Below are positions 10,844-25,800 of a DNA stretch of 64,000 nt, piece by piece. A program made the translations under genes and the position numbers. Location: NCBI GenBank assembly GCA_024529925.1, contig JAFEUB010001412.1, forward strand, positions 558,001 through 622,000. Reading direction: 5' to 3'. The first letter of the stretch is position 1. Each line of letters starts with the position of its first letter. The notes beneath the pieces are model-generated. The model made no database searches. It saw only the letters and a list, made by a program, of their open reading frames with translations, and was not told where the DNA came from. The stretch comes from Ophthalmolycus amberensis. Taxonomy: Eukaryota > Chordata > Actinopteri > Perciformes > Zoarcidae.

Positions 10844-13800
10844 GAAGGGAAAGGGGGAGGTAGCAGTATCAATGGAGAAGAGAAGCTGAAGGGGGGGGGG
10901 GGCCTCAAGGATGGGAAATAACTGGTCGTCATGGCGACCCGCTGAATCAAAAATATGGTCGTATTTAGCGAAGACAGAGATGTAAAAAGGGTAGAGGGCA
11001 TTAGATTAAACCCCGCGTGAGATAAGAGAAGGCTGAAAACAGAGGTTTAGTTTCTTTTAGCGTATTCAGCCCTGTTTATACGGCAATAAAGAGCGGATAA
11101 AGGAGCGGGAGATTAGGAGACTCATCTAGGCTCATGTTTGTCAACAACAACCTGAGTAGTTTCAAGTCAGCTTATTCCAAGTCAGTACACCAGCAGAGAG
11201 GATGCTGAGCTATATGGCAAGTGAAGCTGCGGAGGAAAAGGGGACCATAGCAACTGGTATTCCAGCACAACAACCTGCCATCTGTCACCTTAACGTGGTG
11301 GGTTCTTTCTCTGGACGATGCCAGCATTTAGATCTTCAACTTGGAGGCAAAGGCAATGAGACTGAAGTCTTATTGAACTCTGGGTCTCCCCCTTTGAAAA
11401 GGGAGCCCAGTCATCGCCTTATCCCTCATCAAATTGAAAAACGCTTTTTGAGATTCTAAGAGAGGCCTCACATTTAATTTTTAAAACCCAGACATGAAAG
11501 TGTTCCCAAACCACATTCAGCAGCGGAGAAGTCTTTAAAGGACTAGTTAGCATGTAGATTATATGCATTTCAGTGTATTGTCAAAGTATCTAAGTGTATT
11601 TACATGTTAATATGTTCAGGGATACTATCGTCTTGAAAAGGTGTTGGGGGAAGGTTGGTTAACTGTGTATTTTTCCTCTGTGCACCATGGGAATGTGATT
11701 TCTTTGTGCCATCAGGGTTCAAACACATTCCTGTAAGGCCATGCATATTATGAGCATTGATTCCTTGCATCAAAACAACCTCTTGATCCTGGCTATAAAG
11801 TGAAGCTCCTGTCCATAAATATACTGTAAATTGAACTTAGCTACTGCTTAAAATTAGATTCTTTTTTTCTTTCTGATGTATAAAAATCCGTCGAAATCGG
11901 TGGTTTTATTCCAGCGCCAAGCCGAAAAGCTTCAACAAGAGCCCTGCTGATGCACTGCCATGTGGTGCTTATCCTGATCCAAGCTTAGTCCATAACCATG
12001 AGTGTTTGCATTAGGATTTATGAATGTGAAGATGGCCCATTCTTGCCACTCAAGATGACTCACAAGACCAGCGTTTTTGGCCACTTACGCTGTGAAAGCA
12101 GCCCGGGGGATGCCCTTTCAGCACTCGAGGACCTCTGGCTGAGTCCCCTTCACACGGGAGATCAGCCTCACTTGGGAAAAAGTCCCTGCTCTTTACAGGG
12201 GGAGCTGTCCTGAGGGATGGCGCGCTCCTTGTCCCAGGGCCTCCCTTCTTCACCTGCCGGCTTAGTGCTCATCACTTATGCACATAATCCCTGGTTAGTG
12301 CATGTGATCCACAGGCCCGGGCCCATGGCCCCCCGAGCCTCCCCTGCTCACATGCTTGCTGGGTGGCTCCTGGGTGGCCATGGCAACTCTCATCTTCTCA
12401 TGACAGTTAGGCTTCAGTCATGGCTCTAAGTCCCTCTTCAGTCTCTGTGCGCCTTTTTCTGTCCGCTGCTCTGTGTCTCCTAAAGCCGTCCTCTGTCTGT
12501 GTGTTGCTCCATCTATGGCTCTCTGTGTCTCTTTTCTCCCAGTATGGCTGTTCCCATGCCGAGTCTGAGAAACAGACTCAGCAACAGTGTGACACTTTCA
12601 GGAGCCACAAAAGTGCATAGTTTAAATTTAAACTACAGATTGTGGACCAAATGAAGGCCTGACCTCATTTCTATTGCGAGTCTGATCTGTAAACTGAGAT
12701 TGTAAGATACACTTGTGCACTTCTTTTCAGTGTGGTCACTCCAGGCCTCTGAGTGCAGATCATCTTACGTCGACGCAACCCGGCAGCCTCAACCATTAGT
12801 TTGTTCAAAGTGCTGAATATCGCACGGGCCCTCGAGGGAGAGCGAGAGAGGCAACCCAGCAATGTTGTGTGGCCCCACACTAACAAGTGTCACAGTGATC
12901 CGGGCCGGTCCTCCCCCTGTGTGAACGCCATGTGAGAGGCGGCTCCATCCATGCCCCTGCCACCTCAACACAAGGCCCTCCATTGACTTCTAACCTGTTG
13001 AGGGACCACGGGGGACAAAGAGCTGCAGGGTGGGGCCCGTCCCTCCAACAAGCCTGTGAACAAACGTTAACACGGCTGCATCTGTCCACCCCCTGAATCG
13101 CTGAATTTATTGACCAACCACAGAGCCCATTCAGGCCTGGTAGGACTGATAAAGGAAGGGGGACAGGGACGCCACGAAGGGCCGGAGAAGGAGCCCATGC
13201 TTACGGGACAGGAGGGAGGAGAAGGCCTTTGTGGCCGTCTGGTAGGTCACAGACCTTTTACCAGACGTGGTTGCCTTTGTATCATCTGTAAAATGAGGCC
13301 AACCGTAAGTGAGCATCAGGTTGGCCTTGTGTCCCGACTATAAATCAAGACGAGGGCCTTATGAGTGTTGAAATACGTTCAGAGAAGCTGCAGCAGATTG
13401 ACATCTGCTCGCAGACTTTATGAAGAATAAGTGAAGGCATGCGTTTGCTAACAAGGCACATTGAGAAAGCACCCGAAATGATAACTTTCGCTGCACAAAA
13501 GTGTGTAACAGTGGCCGTTACTCTACAATTTATTCTAAGCAGTCCTGATCACTTGGCGGGGACTGTTGTGAGTAAAGAAACAAAGACCAGGCATCGGCCC
13601 AAAGTACACAACTCAGACAAAAAACCGTATGGGTGGAAGAGAAAGGAGATGAAGTCCAAAATGTTTTGAAATAGCACACGTCTGAGCGCAAGCTTGAGAA
13701 AATCTTTTTGAGCGAGTAGCTGGCTGTGAGGAAGAAAGGCTGTGTGTTTTAGCTTCTTTAAGTCTCTCCACCACTCTCCATCTGTTGCTCTACCGATACA

Positions 13801-15469
13801 AAAGGAATACAGCAGAGTACACAAAAACCCATATTGCTTTGTGGAGAGGCAACACTATCCACCAAACGACATCGCAAACACGGATCGAAAGCAAGACATC
13901 CCGGCTCTGTGCACATCAGTGTTTACTGAAAAGATGATCCGTGCAAGTCAGGGAGACACACATGAATTCATGATGCCTCCTCATCCTCATCATGAATATT
14001 CCCAAAAAGGCTCTTCCCTGATCTGTGGGAGATTCTTTTCTTTTTGGTACAAGAGAGGACCCCCTTCCCTTTTTCACCGTCCCTCTTAAATCCACCCATT
14101 CACTGCCTGTAGGCCCTGATCTCCACATGAAATGATACCCCTCTTTCTCCTCCACTCTCGCGCCTTTAAGCGCCCATATGCCAGGCAGCGAGGAGGCTGG
14201 GAAAGCCCATAATTGATCAGTAAGTCTTGGCTGAAAAAGTGTGACCAGGGTCAGCCCCCCAACGAAGCACGCAAGAGTGGCTTAATATACAGATTTATTG
14301 GGAGATTCTGGAGAGCAAACACGGGGATATTTGTTGCCAAACACTGAAACATTTTGTGGAAATAAGAAAAGTACAAATACTGTATTGCAATTTTCAAGAA
14401 ACGTATTCCCTTAGTAAATGTTATTTCTTATGGTAATAAAGAGGAAATGTAGGTGACTGTCATATTTCACATTTATTTCATTTTTAACCGTCACTAGAAA
14501 AATATGTACCGTATACAACAGCTGTAAATAGTTACATGAAAATATATACAAATCAAACGTTAAAATCAACTGTTATAAAACACAGCAGCAAGTGTCTCAT
14601 TGATTCATTATATTGCTTTAATAATCAAAACATTATCAGTCATGTACAGTCCCTTAGTGATGTTAGACGCTGTAGTTATGTTTCCTTGCAAACAAAGAAA
14701 GTCGTATTTTGAGGAAAAGAGCAGAAAGATTTTATAATAACAATCAACGGACAAATTATTTAGATTTTCTTATGAACTAACGCACTCTCTTGCGCCGTCT
14801 TTCACGCAACCACACACACACACAGCGTCAGCGGCAATACAGTTTTTAAAAAGGGACACAGAATTTCTGCTTCTCTCTTCCACAGGAAGAATTTCAACCG
14901 AAGCAACTCTAAGACAGAAATGCAGCAGTGGAATGTTTTCTGTCTTAGAAATACAACAGAACCAGTTATGTTGATAAAATTGCTAAAATGCGTAAGTGTT
15001 TCACGTTTCTTTGAATCCATACGACCTAAAACTGTTTTACAACTTTTAGATTTTAGCAGCAGCTAAAGATAGTGGAGGAATGTATGTTTGTATTTACAGT
15101 GAAGCAGAAATAATTATCCAGTGCTTTCAGGCCTTAAATGGACGTGGTTCACATATTTAGAATATAGTAATGGTTCACGTGATTAAAAATGTTTAAAACT
15201 AGAGACCATGCTGCGATGGGATCACAGCAGTCACGACGCCAAATTGGGCCAGGGGCATAAAGTGTGTGTGTGGGGGGGGGGGGGGGCTTAACCCACTTCA
15301 AACCCACCCTTCTTTGAACTTGACCTTTATTTTGATCTCAACTACACACCTGTGAAGTGTCATGTCTGCTTCTTGCCGTCGGTTGCGACGCCATTGTGTT
15401 GATAAGATCTGTCCTAAGACGGAGGCAAAGTTCTCAAAACCGCCTCTCTGTGGCAGATTCTGCTACAGT

Positions 15470-16320
15470 AGGGCTGCGGTCGAAAAATCAAAAAGTTAAC
15501 TCCTGACGTCTGTTCCTAAACACTTTTCCTTGACCTCGATGGAAAACATAAAGGTCAAGGACAGATGTGAAGGAGAATTCATAAGGATTTCGGAAAAGAG
15601 AAAGAACCGCGTTGCCCAGAAAAAACGACTCCACTTTCACTGAACTACATCATTATTATGAAACGGTGGCTGTCACTGACGTAGGTCTACGATGGCGAAA
15701 CTACAACGAAGGAGGACTACAAAAAGCATAACATGACCGGATTCAACTGTTTGGTTAGTTTTGTATTTTTAATAGTTTTTCATAGGCCGAGCTTGTTTTT
15801 GTTACTGATGCTTCTTGTTATTGAGAATTTGTTTATTGACAGTTTGCTATATTGACAGTTCATTATATTTTGTATTCTTGATTTGTTTTCTTACTTATTT
15901 GTCAAATGTTCGAAGTAAATAAATACATATGAAATGAAACATAAGGATTGTCACCATCTATTCATATTCATCAACATGAATCCCATTACTTTATGAGTAT
16001 ATGATAATAATTGTTAAACCTGTGCAAGATAGGCAAGATGTGCAAAGAAGTTTGTTTTCATGGACGGCCGAATGGTGCGTCACTTTAAATGTTGCCACCG
16101 CAAGGAATTGGGGGAAGGCTTTATCTACTTTCCTTTGGTGAAGGATGTTCCAGTGTTTCCTATGCTATAGGAGCTACGTAAGTAAGGAAGCATTGAAGCA
16201 CCTTTCCTCAGCATTGAGAGACATCGAACAGCTCTTATCATGGCGGCCACTTAGATACTTCCGGGTCATTCCACTCGGTTAGGAACCTTCAAGCAAAAAG
16301 GACTTTTCGACCGCAGCCCT
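15470..16320. mobile_element. Probable non-autonomous DNA transposon with terminal inverted repeats
   Basis: The left end, starting AGGGCTGCGGTCGAAAA at 15470, is matched by its reverse complement ending at 16320. Over 20 bases the two ends differ at one position. The roughly 850 bases between them have no meaningful ORF, as expected for a non-autonomous copy. Flanking target-site duplications are not convincing: the left flank ends TGCTACAG and the right flank begins GTGTCTCC. The superfamily is therefore left open. The ends fit a hAT-like pattern but do not prove it. Confidence 0.55.
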
Positions 16321-16856
16321 GTGTCTCCAGGACCACATTTTGCCACGACGAGACACACGAGGAGAAAACAATACCTTGTGTCGCTGTCACGGCTGGTGAC
16401 AATTAAAAGACTTATTGACACTCTTATACCATTCTCAATGTCAAGTGTTGTTTTTGCATTTTGTATGGCACTGGTAGTAACATTTGACTTAGTAAGACAT
16501 CAGGTCATCTTAAAGTAATACTTTAACATTTTGGGATATATGCTAATTTTCTTCTCGTCTCAGCAAGAGAGCGTCATATTTCCAAAAGTGTTGAACTATT
16601 CCTTTAACAGAAGCATCTGGCTCCAGTTTCAGCAGTGCGACAAGTGCAGAGTGTCTGTTCATTCTGATGTATGAGGAGCTCACAATGTCGGTCATTCGTT
16701 GCACTAGGAGGCCTCACCTTTATGAGGCTCCCGGATTGTTTGCTTGCATCCAGCGGGTTCCACGTCCCACACACATTATCTGAGCATCCGTCACACCTCT
16801 GAGCTCAACTCAAGCTAAGGCTTTAGGTTTAGTCTGTGCAGTAGTTTGCTTGTTGG

Positions 16857-19800
16857 TCACATTGGTGTCAGAGGGGGGCAGAGATGTGGGATTGTAGATC
16901 GCTGGCGTAGGTGACAGTGGAGGGTCTGGGAGGCCAGTCGGCGGCAGTCCTGCAGCTCCAGGGCCAGGTGCATGTAGCGCACCCTCGGGGGCTTGTTTCT
17001 CCGACAGAACAACCAGGAGAGGAAGGACGAGCCCCAGCGATCATTGGCCTCCTGGGAACACGTAAAGTATGAGAAACCAGGCAGCAAGTCAGCAATATGC
17101 TTGTCTTTACGTTATCTCTGCTGAATGCATGAGTGAGGCAGTTTTGTGACCAAAGCACCTAATGTGTTCGATTTTATTCACATTGCAAGATGAGTCAAGG
17201 TGCTTTTTTTTTTACTTTCAGGAAATATTGGGATTGGTTGACAATTTTAAGTTATTACACTGCTCATTGCATTATCATCAAGAGCGTTCCTTTATTAATC
17301 CTTTTTTGTCAAGTTGCAGTAACAGATTCCTGCACTAGTGATTCCTGAAAAGACCACCGATTGATTCACGAGATCAGCCGAAATACATTTTTAACACAAA
17401 GACCAAAAGAAACCGTCGTAGACTGAAAGATGAGCTATTGGATTATAACATTTAATATTCATTTTTTAGATTTAGTTTTTGATTAGTTATACAGCATGTA
17501 ACAGGACATCGGAGAAAAAAATATAGCAAGAGAATTAGAGAGTTAAAAGTTAATGTACCGAAATCGTTCATGAAAGTGAAACCAGACAAAACAAAAGTGA
17601 AGCTTCCCAACCTGAGGCGTGTCAGCAGAGGGGGGCTCTGCGGGGCGATTTACCCCCTGATTGCATCTGAAAACTAGCCTCCGAAAGATGATGTCAAGGA
17701 TCAAAATCTACGGGAGATTTCAGTGGGAACTTCAGAATACGCTGCTCATGAAGATTGGGTTACAGCCACAGAAACACACAGAGAAAGAACTCAAAAGCAA
17801 CCTTGAAAAAAATTAATATGATTCATTGATTTCATTGATTAGGCAGGGAAAAAAAATCAATGCATGCAATGCAGTCACAGTATTCTAATCAAAAGAGATC
17901 AGTCACAGAGAGCTTGCAGGGTGTGATGTCTTGTACCTCCAGCATGAAAGACACCGCCGCATTCACTATGACAATGATGACCAGTGTAACGCGCCAGTCA
18001 TGGGGAACACACACGATCTGAGTGGAGGCAGAGCAGCAGGAAGAGAGCACTGAATGCAAAACCACACACACACACACACACACACCATCAACGGCATGCA
18101 CCTTCCCGGCAGCCATTGTTACACCTTCACTCTTCTTCCTAAACTTTTCTCTACTTTCACGTTTCTTGCTGTTCAAATCTACAACCGGGACATATGTTGT
18201 ATATTTTACAGCAGGCAGCACAACAAAGACAAAACATTAGAAAAAGCAAGCTCACCTCCAGGAAGCTGTCGATGGCAGGAACAGGATACAGCATGATGAG
18301 GAGGACAAAAGTATACAGACTGACACAGGACAGCATGAACGGCCCTGATAAACAAAATGAAGTGACGGCAGCTTGAATGGTTGTTTTAAATTTGCAAGAA
18401 TACCGAACATAAGTGAGTAGTGCCAGTAGAGATTGTAATACATTCGTTTGTCATACTCATATTGAAGTGATAAATAAATGCCTTTAAAACAGGAATGGAT
18501 GCATTTATCAAATTAATTCTAATTTGAAAAACTGAATTTAAAATGAGTTTAAAATGACAGTTTACTTTTCAATCAACTTTCTATTTGACATAACACCTTT
18601 ATCATCTTTATTAATTCAAATCATACCTCTTCTAATTGTAATGCTTTTTCAGTATTGTAAAAAATACGTTCTGTGCCGATTATAATCTCTTTCCATGCGC
18701 ATCACACCGACGATCAATCATCGCTACGAATAAATAAGTCTCACAGTTCTTGTAGCTCGGCTGTCTGAAGGGCTTTCCTTTGGAGAAAATGATGGCTACA
18801 GCCAAATACTGGAAGGAGGAGACGTAGAAGAGGGTGGTGTTCTCGTAGTTCTTGATGTTTTTGTGGTCGTGGGGGCTCGTTACATTTCGGCTGTGAGAGA
18901 GACCGGAGCTGGAAACATTACAGGCGCTAAAGGAGGAGAGAAGCAGATAGTTAATGCAAAACCTCTGGAAAGTTCTGCATTCATAAATTAGAAAACAATA
19001 AAAGATGTCAGACTTTTTGGGCTTTCTGTTCTACTGTTTTTCTTCTGTTTGTCTACTGACCAGCTTACCTTATTTAAAATCGGTTACTGTATCTAACCAC
19101 AATTTCCCCGTCAGATATGAATAAAAACAAGGCAGTAGACCAGTCAGACTAGTAATAAATCAAATGAGATGGACAGTGTATTTTCTTTGCTTGCCTTTAC
19201 CCCATTATGTTCATCAGCCAAGTGAACCACCCAGACAGAAGAATAACCACTAAGTGAACAAAGCCTGAAAATCAGACCGAATTGTTTGTTTCATCTCATT
19301 ATTTTGTTTAGATTTTTTTTCTTTATTGGGGATGTGTGCAGCAATAACAGTTTGGAACCAGCGTGAAGTGTGCAGCCGGGATAATATGTAATCATTTATT
19401 TTAAAGCTGGAGAGACGGCCGAGACAAAAGTCTGTATATAGTAGGCATTTACATATATTTACCAACCAGTGATTTACTGATTCATAATTTTAGCTGGCGC
19501 TAATTTCAGGTATGTTACTCACTCTGACTGAGGCGTCCATGTCTCATACCAGCTCTGCTGTCGTACGAGGAGGAAAGCCAGGACCTGGAAGACCAGGCAG
19601 GTGAGGATCTGGGTCAGAACTGAGCAGAGCAGCGGGCCGGATATCAGACTGGAGGGCGGGCGGTGCCACACCAGCTCCTTCCATGCCGGGTTCAGACTCA
19701 CTGAAGACAGAAGTTAAAATAATCGTTTGCTTTTTGTCGAACCCCACCAAATTCAAACGTTGATTAAAAGCTTTTTTTTTTCATGCTTCTCACTTGTGAA

Positions 19801-22800
19801 GGCAATGATGAGAATGATGGCAATGTCAATGAAGAGGAACTGGAAGTCTCCCAAGTTGCTGAGAATCTACAATATCAGGAAATAAACCACGATGAACCTT
19901 CTGTCTGTCATGTGGGAACCGTAACAGTGTTTGTAACTCAATGGCACAAACCTCGCAAGTTAACAGATGCAGGACCTTCAATAACATGAAACAAAAACAT
20001 GTTGCTTTCACCTTATCACATTTAAAGCACCAAGGACATGAATAAACACCAAGCATTATGCAGCTGGAAACATCAAACATATTACAGTCTCAAAGAGGAA
20101 GAATAAATTGTTACAACAAAAAGTGTTTTTTTTTTGATCAACGTAAATCAATACAACGCGTTTACCGAATAGAGCAAAGTGACACTGAGGTACTGGATGA
20201 TGCTGTAGAGAGCCATGAACTTGAACACGCAGAATGATGTCATGAGGGCAGCTCGGCCCTCTCTGACGAAGAAAAGACATTCAGAGATAATCAGAATCAA
20301 TAGAAAAAGGTTAAAAGGACAATTATCACAGTTGGCACCAAAATGTAAAAGTAAAACTGAGAATGTTATTAACCGTGTACCCTGTGTCTGTCTCGTTACA
20401 CCCCGGGTGGTTACTGACAGAACTGATGCGACGATGATCATACTTTGTCGTGTATTTCTGAAATGTGGAATTCTGTAATCCGTATGTTTTTTGTGAGTTG
20501 GCACCTGATAAGGTTGGGGACACAGGAGATGTTTGAGGTGGTGGAGGTGAACGGTGAAGCAACAGAAGCCTCTAGCTCAGACAGAGAGATCCCACAGTGA
20601 GCTCTCTTCAAAGCCTGAGAAAAAAAAAAGAAAAAAAAAAAAAAAAAAAACTTAGTTGGTCTCACTGTTTATTAAAATATTACCAATAAGAAGAGGTGGG
20701 AGCTTCAATGTGACACACCTGTATTTGTGTAATTAGATTTTTCAGATCTTTACTACATTTCCGGTAGACATATTTTACATTTTAGAAACGACTTACTAGT
20801 ATCATACTAGTAACTTTGAAATATAAGGTTTTACATTAGAAACACTACATTATATTATATATGGATATATGTGGGTCTGCATATACCACTTACAACTTTT
20901 AAATTATAAAAATATTTCAACACAAAATGTTTCTTAATTGTTGGATAGTTGACTATTTTTCAAATGTGATAATGGGGTTTTTTTAGTAAAGGAGCAACAA
21001 ACCACTTCACTACTCATTTGCTTTTACAAAGTTTCAAGTGTTCTGTCAATTTTTCTGCAGATCCTGAGAGCCAATCAGACACCAGCATGTAAACTGCTTT
21101 ACAAAGGTGTCATCAGTCTTGTAATGGGATAAAGTACATTGATGTCATGATTTGAAAAAAATAATGAATAATCCATACTTACTCCACAGTCATTTGCACC
21201 GTCACCACACATCCCAACAGTGTAGCTGGAAGGAGAACAGCGGGTGAAAGTTGTACATTATGCCAGTGGTGATGAATCACATGAACGTCAACAGACGAAA
21301 ATCAAGCTCATCAACAGATTAACAGCTGAAGCCACAAACACATGAGAGACTCACTCAATGCTCTGCAAGACTTCCACCAGCTGAGTCTTCTGGTCTGGAG
21401 CCATGCGGGCAAACACAGTGGCTTTGAGCACGAGCTGCAGCGCCCCCGTGTGGAGAGACACATAATTACAGCAACATCCAATATCGGCGTGTAAGACAGA
21501 AACGAAAACTGCCCCTGATGTAAACCTAATACCAAATCTGAACAGGTGTTTGCGTTTGAAGATGAACCTGTACCTTTTGGACGAGTTGAGGGAAGTGCTC
21601 AGTGATAACAGCGAAGGCTCTGCCAGTCACAGCAAAGTGATAGCTTTGTTCCTGCTGAGTAACTCTCTTGTCATATACCCCGTCCTCCAGGTCTATCTCC
21701 ACAGTCTGAAGGAGAAACAATGAGTCAATACCGCTCGAACACCAAAAAACTATCAAACTGTAGTATCTTACATGACTTGTGGAAGATTCAATGGGACACC
21801 TATTTGGCATCGTGATTGGCTCAAATTATTTTTGGAGCAGTTTTAATTTTCCCAGGCTAATAAAGATAGAGAATACAAATATTCTCTACCATGAACAGGC
21901 TTCTGTTTTTTATCATATATTGATTTTATTTATTACTCAGTGGCCCGGAGGCTTTTTGTCTCACCTGATTGTCCTTGTTGGTCTGAGCTGGGTTGTCAGT
22001 GTCATGCCATGTGATACTGGCAGGGTGGAAATCCTTCGGAGGTGCAGCATCTGCAATAATGACCCGCTCATGTGCTCGCACCATCCCACAATCTCGAGCC
22101 ACAGATATCGCTGTCAACATGTTGTCACCTAACAAGAGGATAAAAGAGAGAAAAAGGGGGAAATAAGAGAACGTACTGATGTTGAAATTCAGAATGACTG
22201 TCCTTAACATATCAGCTGTCGATGCAATGATGACATGACATTAAAACAAACGTAATTAGTGGATAAAGTCACAAAACTGATTCACCTGTGACCATCAAAG
22301 TGCGGATGTTAGCTTGCCGTAACTCAAGTAAAACCCCAGCTGTCTCCTCTTTTATTTTGTTCTGCATGATGACCAAACCAAGGAACTCCATGTTGGTTTC
22401 TATCAGGTCCCTAAAAGCAACAAATATAAACAATAAATCATAGACATGTTTATGTTTTAGTGCAAGTAGCACTGTAAATATTTGGACTGATTTTTAACAG
22501 TTAGTGATTTGGGGTCTCTGCCAGTAGCTACGTGCAGTGTTATCTGTGGAGGGAAGAGTACGGTACCTGCTGAGGCTCTGGACTTTGTGCCAGGAGAGTT
22601 TTGACTCCAGCTGTCGATGTGCCAGGGCAATAACCCTGAAGCCCTGCCTGGTGTAGGTCTCCAGAGTCTCTGTGAAGCTCTGAGGGACTGAAGAGAGCGA
22701 CAGAGCCACGTCAGTCTGGCCTTTGTTAAGACGAGTGCAGTATGTGGAAGAGATATAGAGGCCGGAATCAAAGACACTGAAATCCTTGTTTTATTGACTG

Positions 22801-25800
22801 TTCATTACTTTGTGTATCTTCATAGTGATGCCAAATGAAGGGAGGAAATATCAACCCAAACCTTTACCATAGAGAGGACGTGTCAAACCTGTGTTCTGTT
22901 TGCAGAGGCTGGCCACAACCTCCGGTGCTCCTTTCAAGTAAGCATTCATGTGTTTTTCACCCAGCCTCCTGACCACCACACTCATCCTCTGCAGGGTGGA
23001 GGAGAAGGGGAACTGACGCACAATACCGATCTCACAGGACTGGGGAGAAGAAGACACGATGTATACATGTTCAGTGCAAAAAAAACAACAACTTCAAATC
23101 AGTTTATATTTCACCTTCAGTGTAAAACGAATAAGAAGATCGTCCTCTCATGTCTGTACGTTAAATACGGAGCAACAGCAAAGAGATGCTTAGCTTAGCT
23201 TAGCATAAAGGCTTGAAACAAGGGGAAACAGCTAGCCTGGCTCTGTAGAACCATCTGTCAACCAGGACCTGGAGTCACGTCATCGCTTCGAGGTTGCCAA
23301 GCAATCTGCATGTAACCCCCCCTGTAAAACCACAATTTACAGTTTTTACACGTACAGATTGACCAAAAATGACGTAGCGTGTTAATTAGTGAGTCCAGTC
23401 TTTATGGTATGCTAAGCTAACCAGTCGCTGGCAGTAGCTTCATATTTAACATAAAAACATGAGATTAGCGTCAATCTTTTCATGTAACTCTCGGCAAGAA
23501 AGTGAATAAGGGTATTTTCCAAAATGTCGACGTATTTGCTGTAAGAAATATGAAGATTTCATGAAAAAAGGACGACTTACTGATAATGCAGACAGCTCCT
23601 GGGAAAAGGATTTAATAATGGTATAATTTGAGGTCAGGCAACTACATTATCTTTACAGCTATAGAGAAATATACTGATCACAAAATAATGACGCGGAGAG
23701 TTACTGTACCATGTTGTGAGTTAGCGGATTGTTCTGGTTGGCTTCAGGGACGGAGTGCTTTGGAGGTCGCACCACTGTGGGCATTATGGGATTGTGGAGT
23801 GTAGTCTCTTCCTCAGTGGGCTCCTCTAGGATCTAACAAAAATAAACAAAAATGAGATCATACGATATCTTAATGACACGTTGAGCTTGTAGACTCCTTC
23901 ACACTTAGTCTAACCTTAGTCCGTGCTTCCTCTTCAAAGGAAGAGGCATTGTCTGCTGTTCATGCTGAAGTATCCATGGAACCAGACTGTAACCACTCTA
24001 GCCAAGAAGAGCTTTCTCTGCCAATGCGATGAGCGTGGTGCTGCATAATTCATGTACAGACCGGGATCCCAGCGCCAGTGACTAAGCTCGTTGGGTGTAA
24101 ACATTGAAAATCTTTGCTTACCCAGCCTGTAGCGCTGAACATCTTGAGGTCTAAAGGGTCTCCGGAGAGCTCGCCCTCGATCTTGGTCAGTGAGTGGCAG
24201 GCAGCCATGCAGGCCACAAATACAGTGTTGACCAGACTTTCTTTAGCTGCATCAGCCTCTGGGGGAGAAAATCTGTGATAGGAAGGGAGGAGAGAAGGAT
24301 GATACTGTTTTAAATGGATGATGCTGAATCAAACTGAAGGGAATTTAAAAACTATCCTTTTTTCCGGAGAGAGTTAAGAATCTAAACGTCAATAAAAACT
24401 CCACATAAAAACATAGTGCTCTTTTACTGATTTAAGTAAACAAAGGTTTTGTTTTTCTTTCTCTAATGTACGAGGAAGGTGCAGTCGGTGTACTGAAGGC
24501 CAAAGCAGGCACAAGTCTTTCTTTCAGATCTCTCAGGTGTGTAAACTGAACAATCAACTGAGAAACTGTTTAGAGATAGAATAGATAGAAAATGAAATAC
24601 CCGATAGAAATGTCATCTCATCTGTTTTGTGGTTACTCTCAGAGAAACTCATACAGATGTTTATGCAAAAAAAAAACAAATACAAAAGGCTCTCTTTTAC
24701 CTGCCACCTTCAGCTGACTGAACACCCCACAGGTCCAAACCATCTTCTGTCAGAGTCCCAGTCTGGAGGAAAACATAGACATTTAATGCACCAACACAAA
24801 CCGTATTAATCAGGCCTCAGAGTAGGAAATTAATGCTCATACGCCTCAATTCTAAGAGGTACAGAAATGTACTTTGTCTTATGTTTGAATCATGAAAGTA
24901 AAATAAATAATTGAACTTTCTTAATCTCTTTTCTTAATGTACAACATATATAGAAATACAACATTGAAGAATTCAAACTGAGCTTCTTAAAATAAATTGT
25001 CTGACTGTAACACTTGGCTGCTGGTTTATGCTGGAATGTTGTAGTTCTATCCAAAAAAATAAAAATAAAATAAAAAACAGTTAAAAGACACTTTCAGGCA
25101 GTATGAAACCACAGCTATGGAACCAAACTTTGATTTCAGGCTGCGACTAATTATTGTTTTCAGTAAATGAATGAATCTGTTTGTTTCAATTCATTTCTCA
25201 ATTGTTGAAGATGCTGAAAAATGCCCGAGCTGACAATTTGCTTGACATATATTCACATTTCACTTACAAAAGTGACAAACGATTAATCAGTTGCCAGAAT
25301 GAATAATCGTTTCAGCTCTACCTTGATTGTTCCTTTTGCACCAACAGTATCTCCATACTCACTCAATGCGACATAATGAGGAATGTTTCACACTATAGGA
25401 AGTTTATTCTTTTAGATATTTCAAAGTCACATTATAGATTGAGATGCTTTCCAAGTGAATCGATATCATTAACATAATTTAAGAAGCATTATGCTTGGTG
25501 CTGTGGCCAAATGGAATCAATGTTCAACTACATCACTGCCTCAAGACATCATGACTCATCGTAATTTGTGATTTTGACGGTCGTAAAACCATGAAGTCCT
25601 TCTCCTTGCACTTGAACTGGGTTTGGATGCCTCATAACTAACTTTCACGCATTCTAAGTTAGGAATTTATTCAGTCCAAGTTAAGCAATCCTAGAAAAGA
25701 TGATAGTATAGCAACATATGATGGTTCAGACTATACCTTGTCAAAACAAACCAGGTTCAGTTGACCGCACATGTTGATCCTCTGAGGACTGATGCAAAAG

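Larger units (their letters stand above)
7060..15468. other. Gene-poor interval upstream of hes1
   Basis: No supportable gene. The longer ORFs here have no exon borders and several are driven by simple repeats, for example the (CA)n at 7849 and the A-run at 10816. GC-richer, low-repeat segments at about 9590-9800, 10280-10790 and 12000-14250 stand out from AT-rich surroundings. They are reasonable candidates for conserved regulatory elements of hes1, but no alignment is available here. A G-run lies at about 15271-15286. Confidence 0.5.

Noticed and set aside
10579..11001. ORFs with poly-Lys or poly-Phe
   Set aside because: Created by the A28 homopolymer and purine-rich flank.
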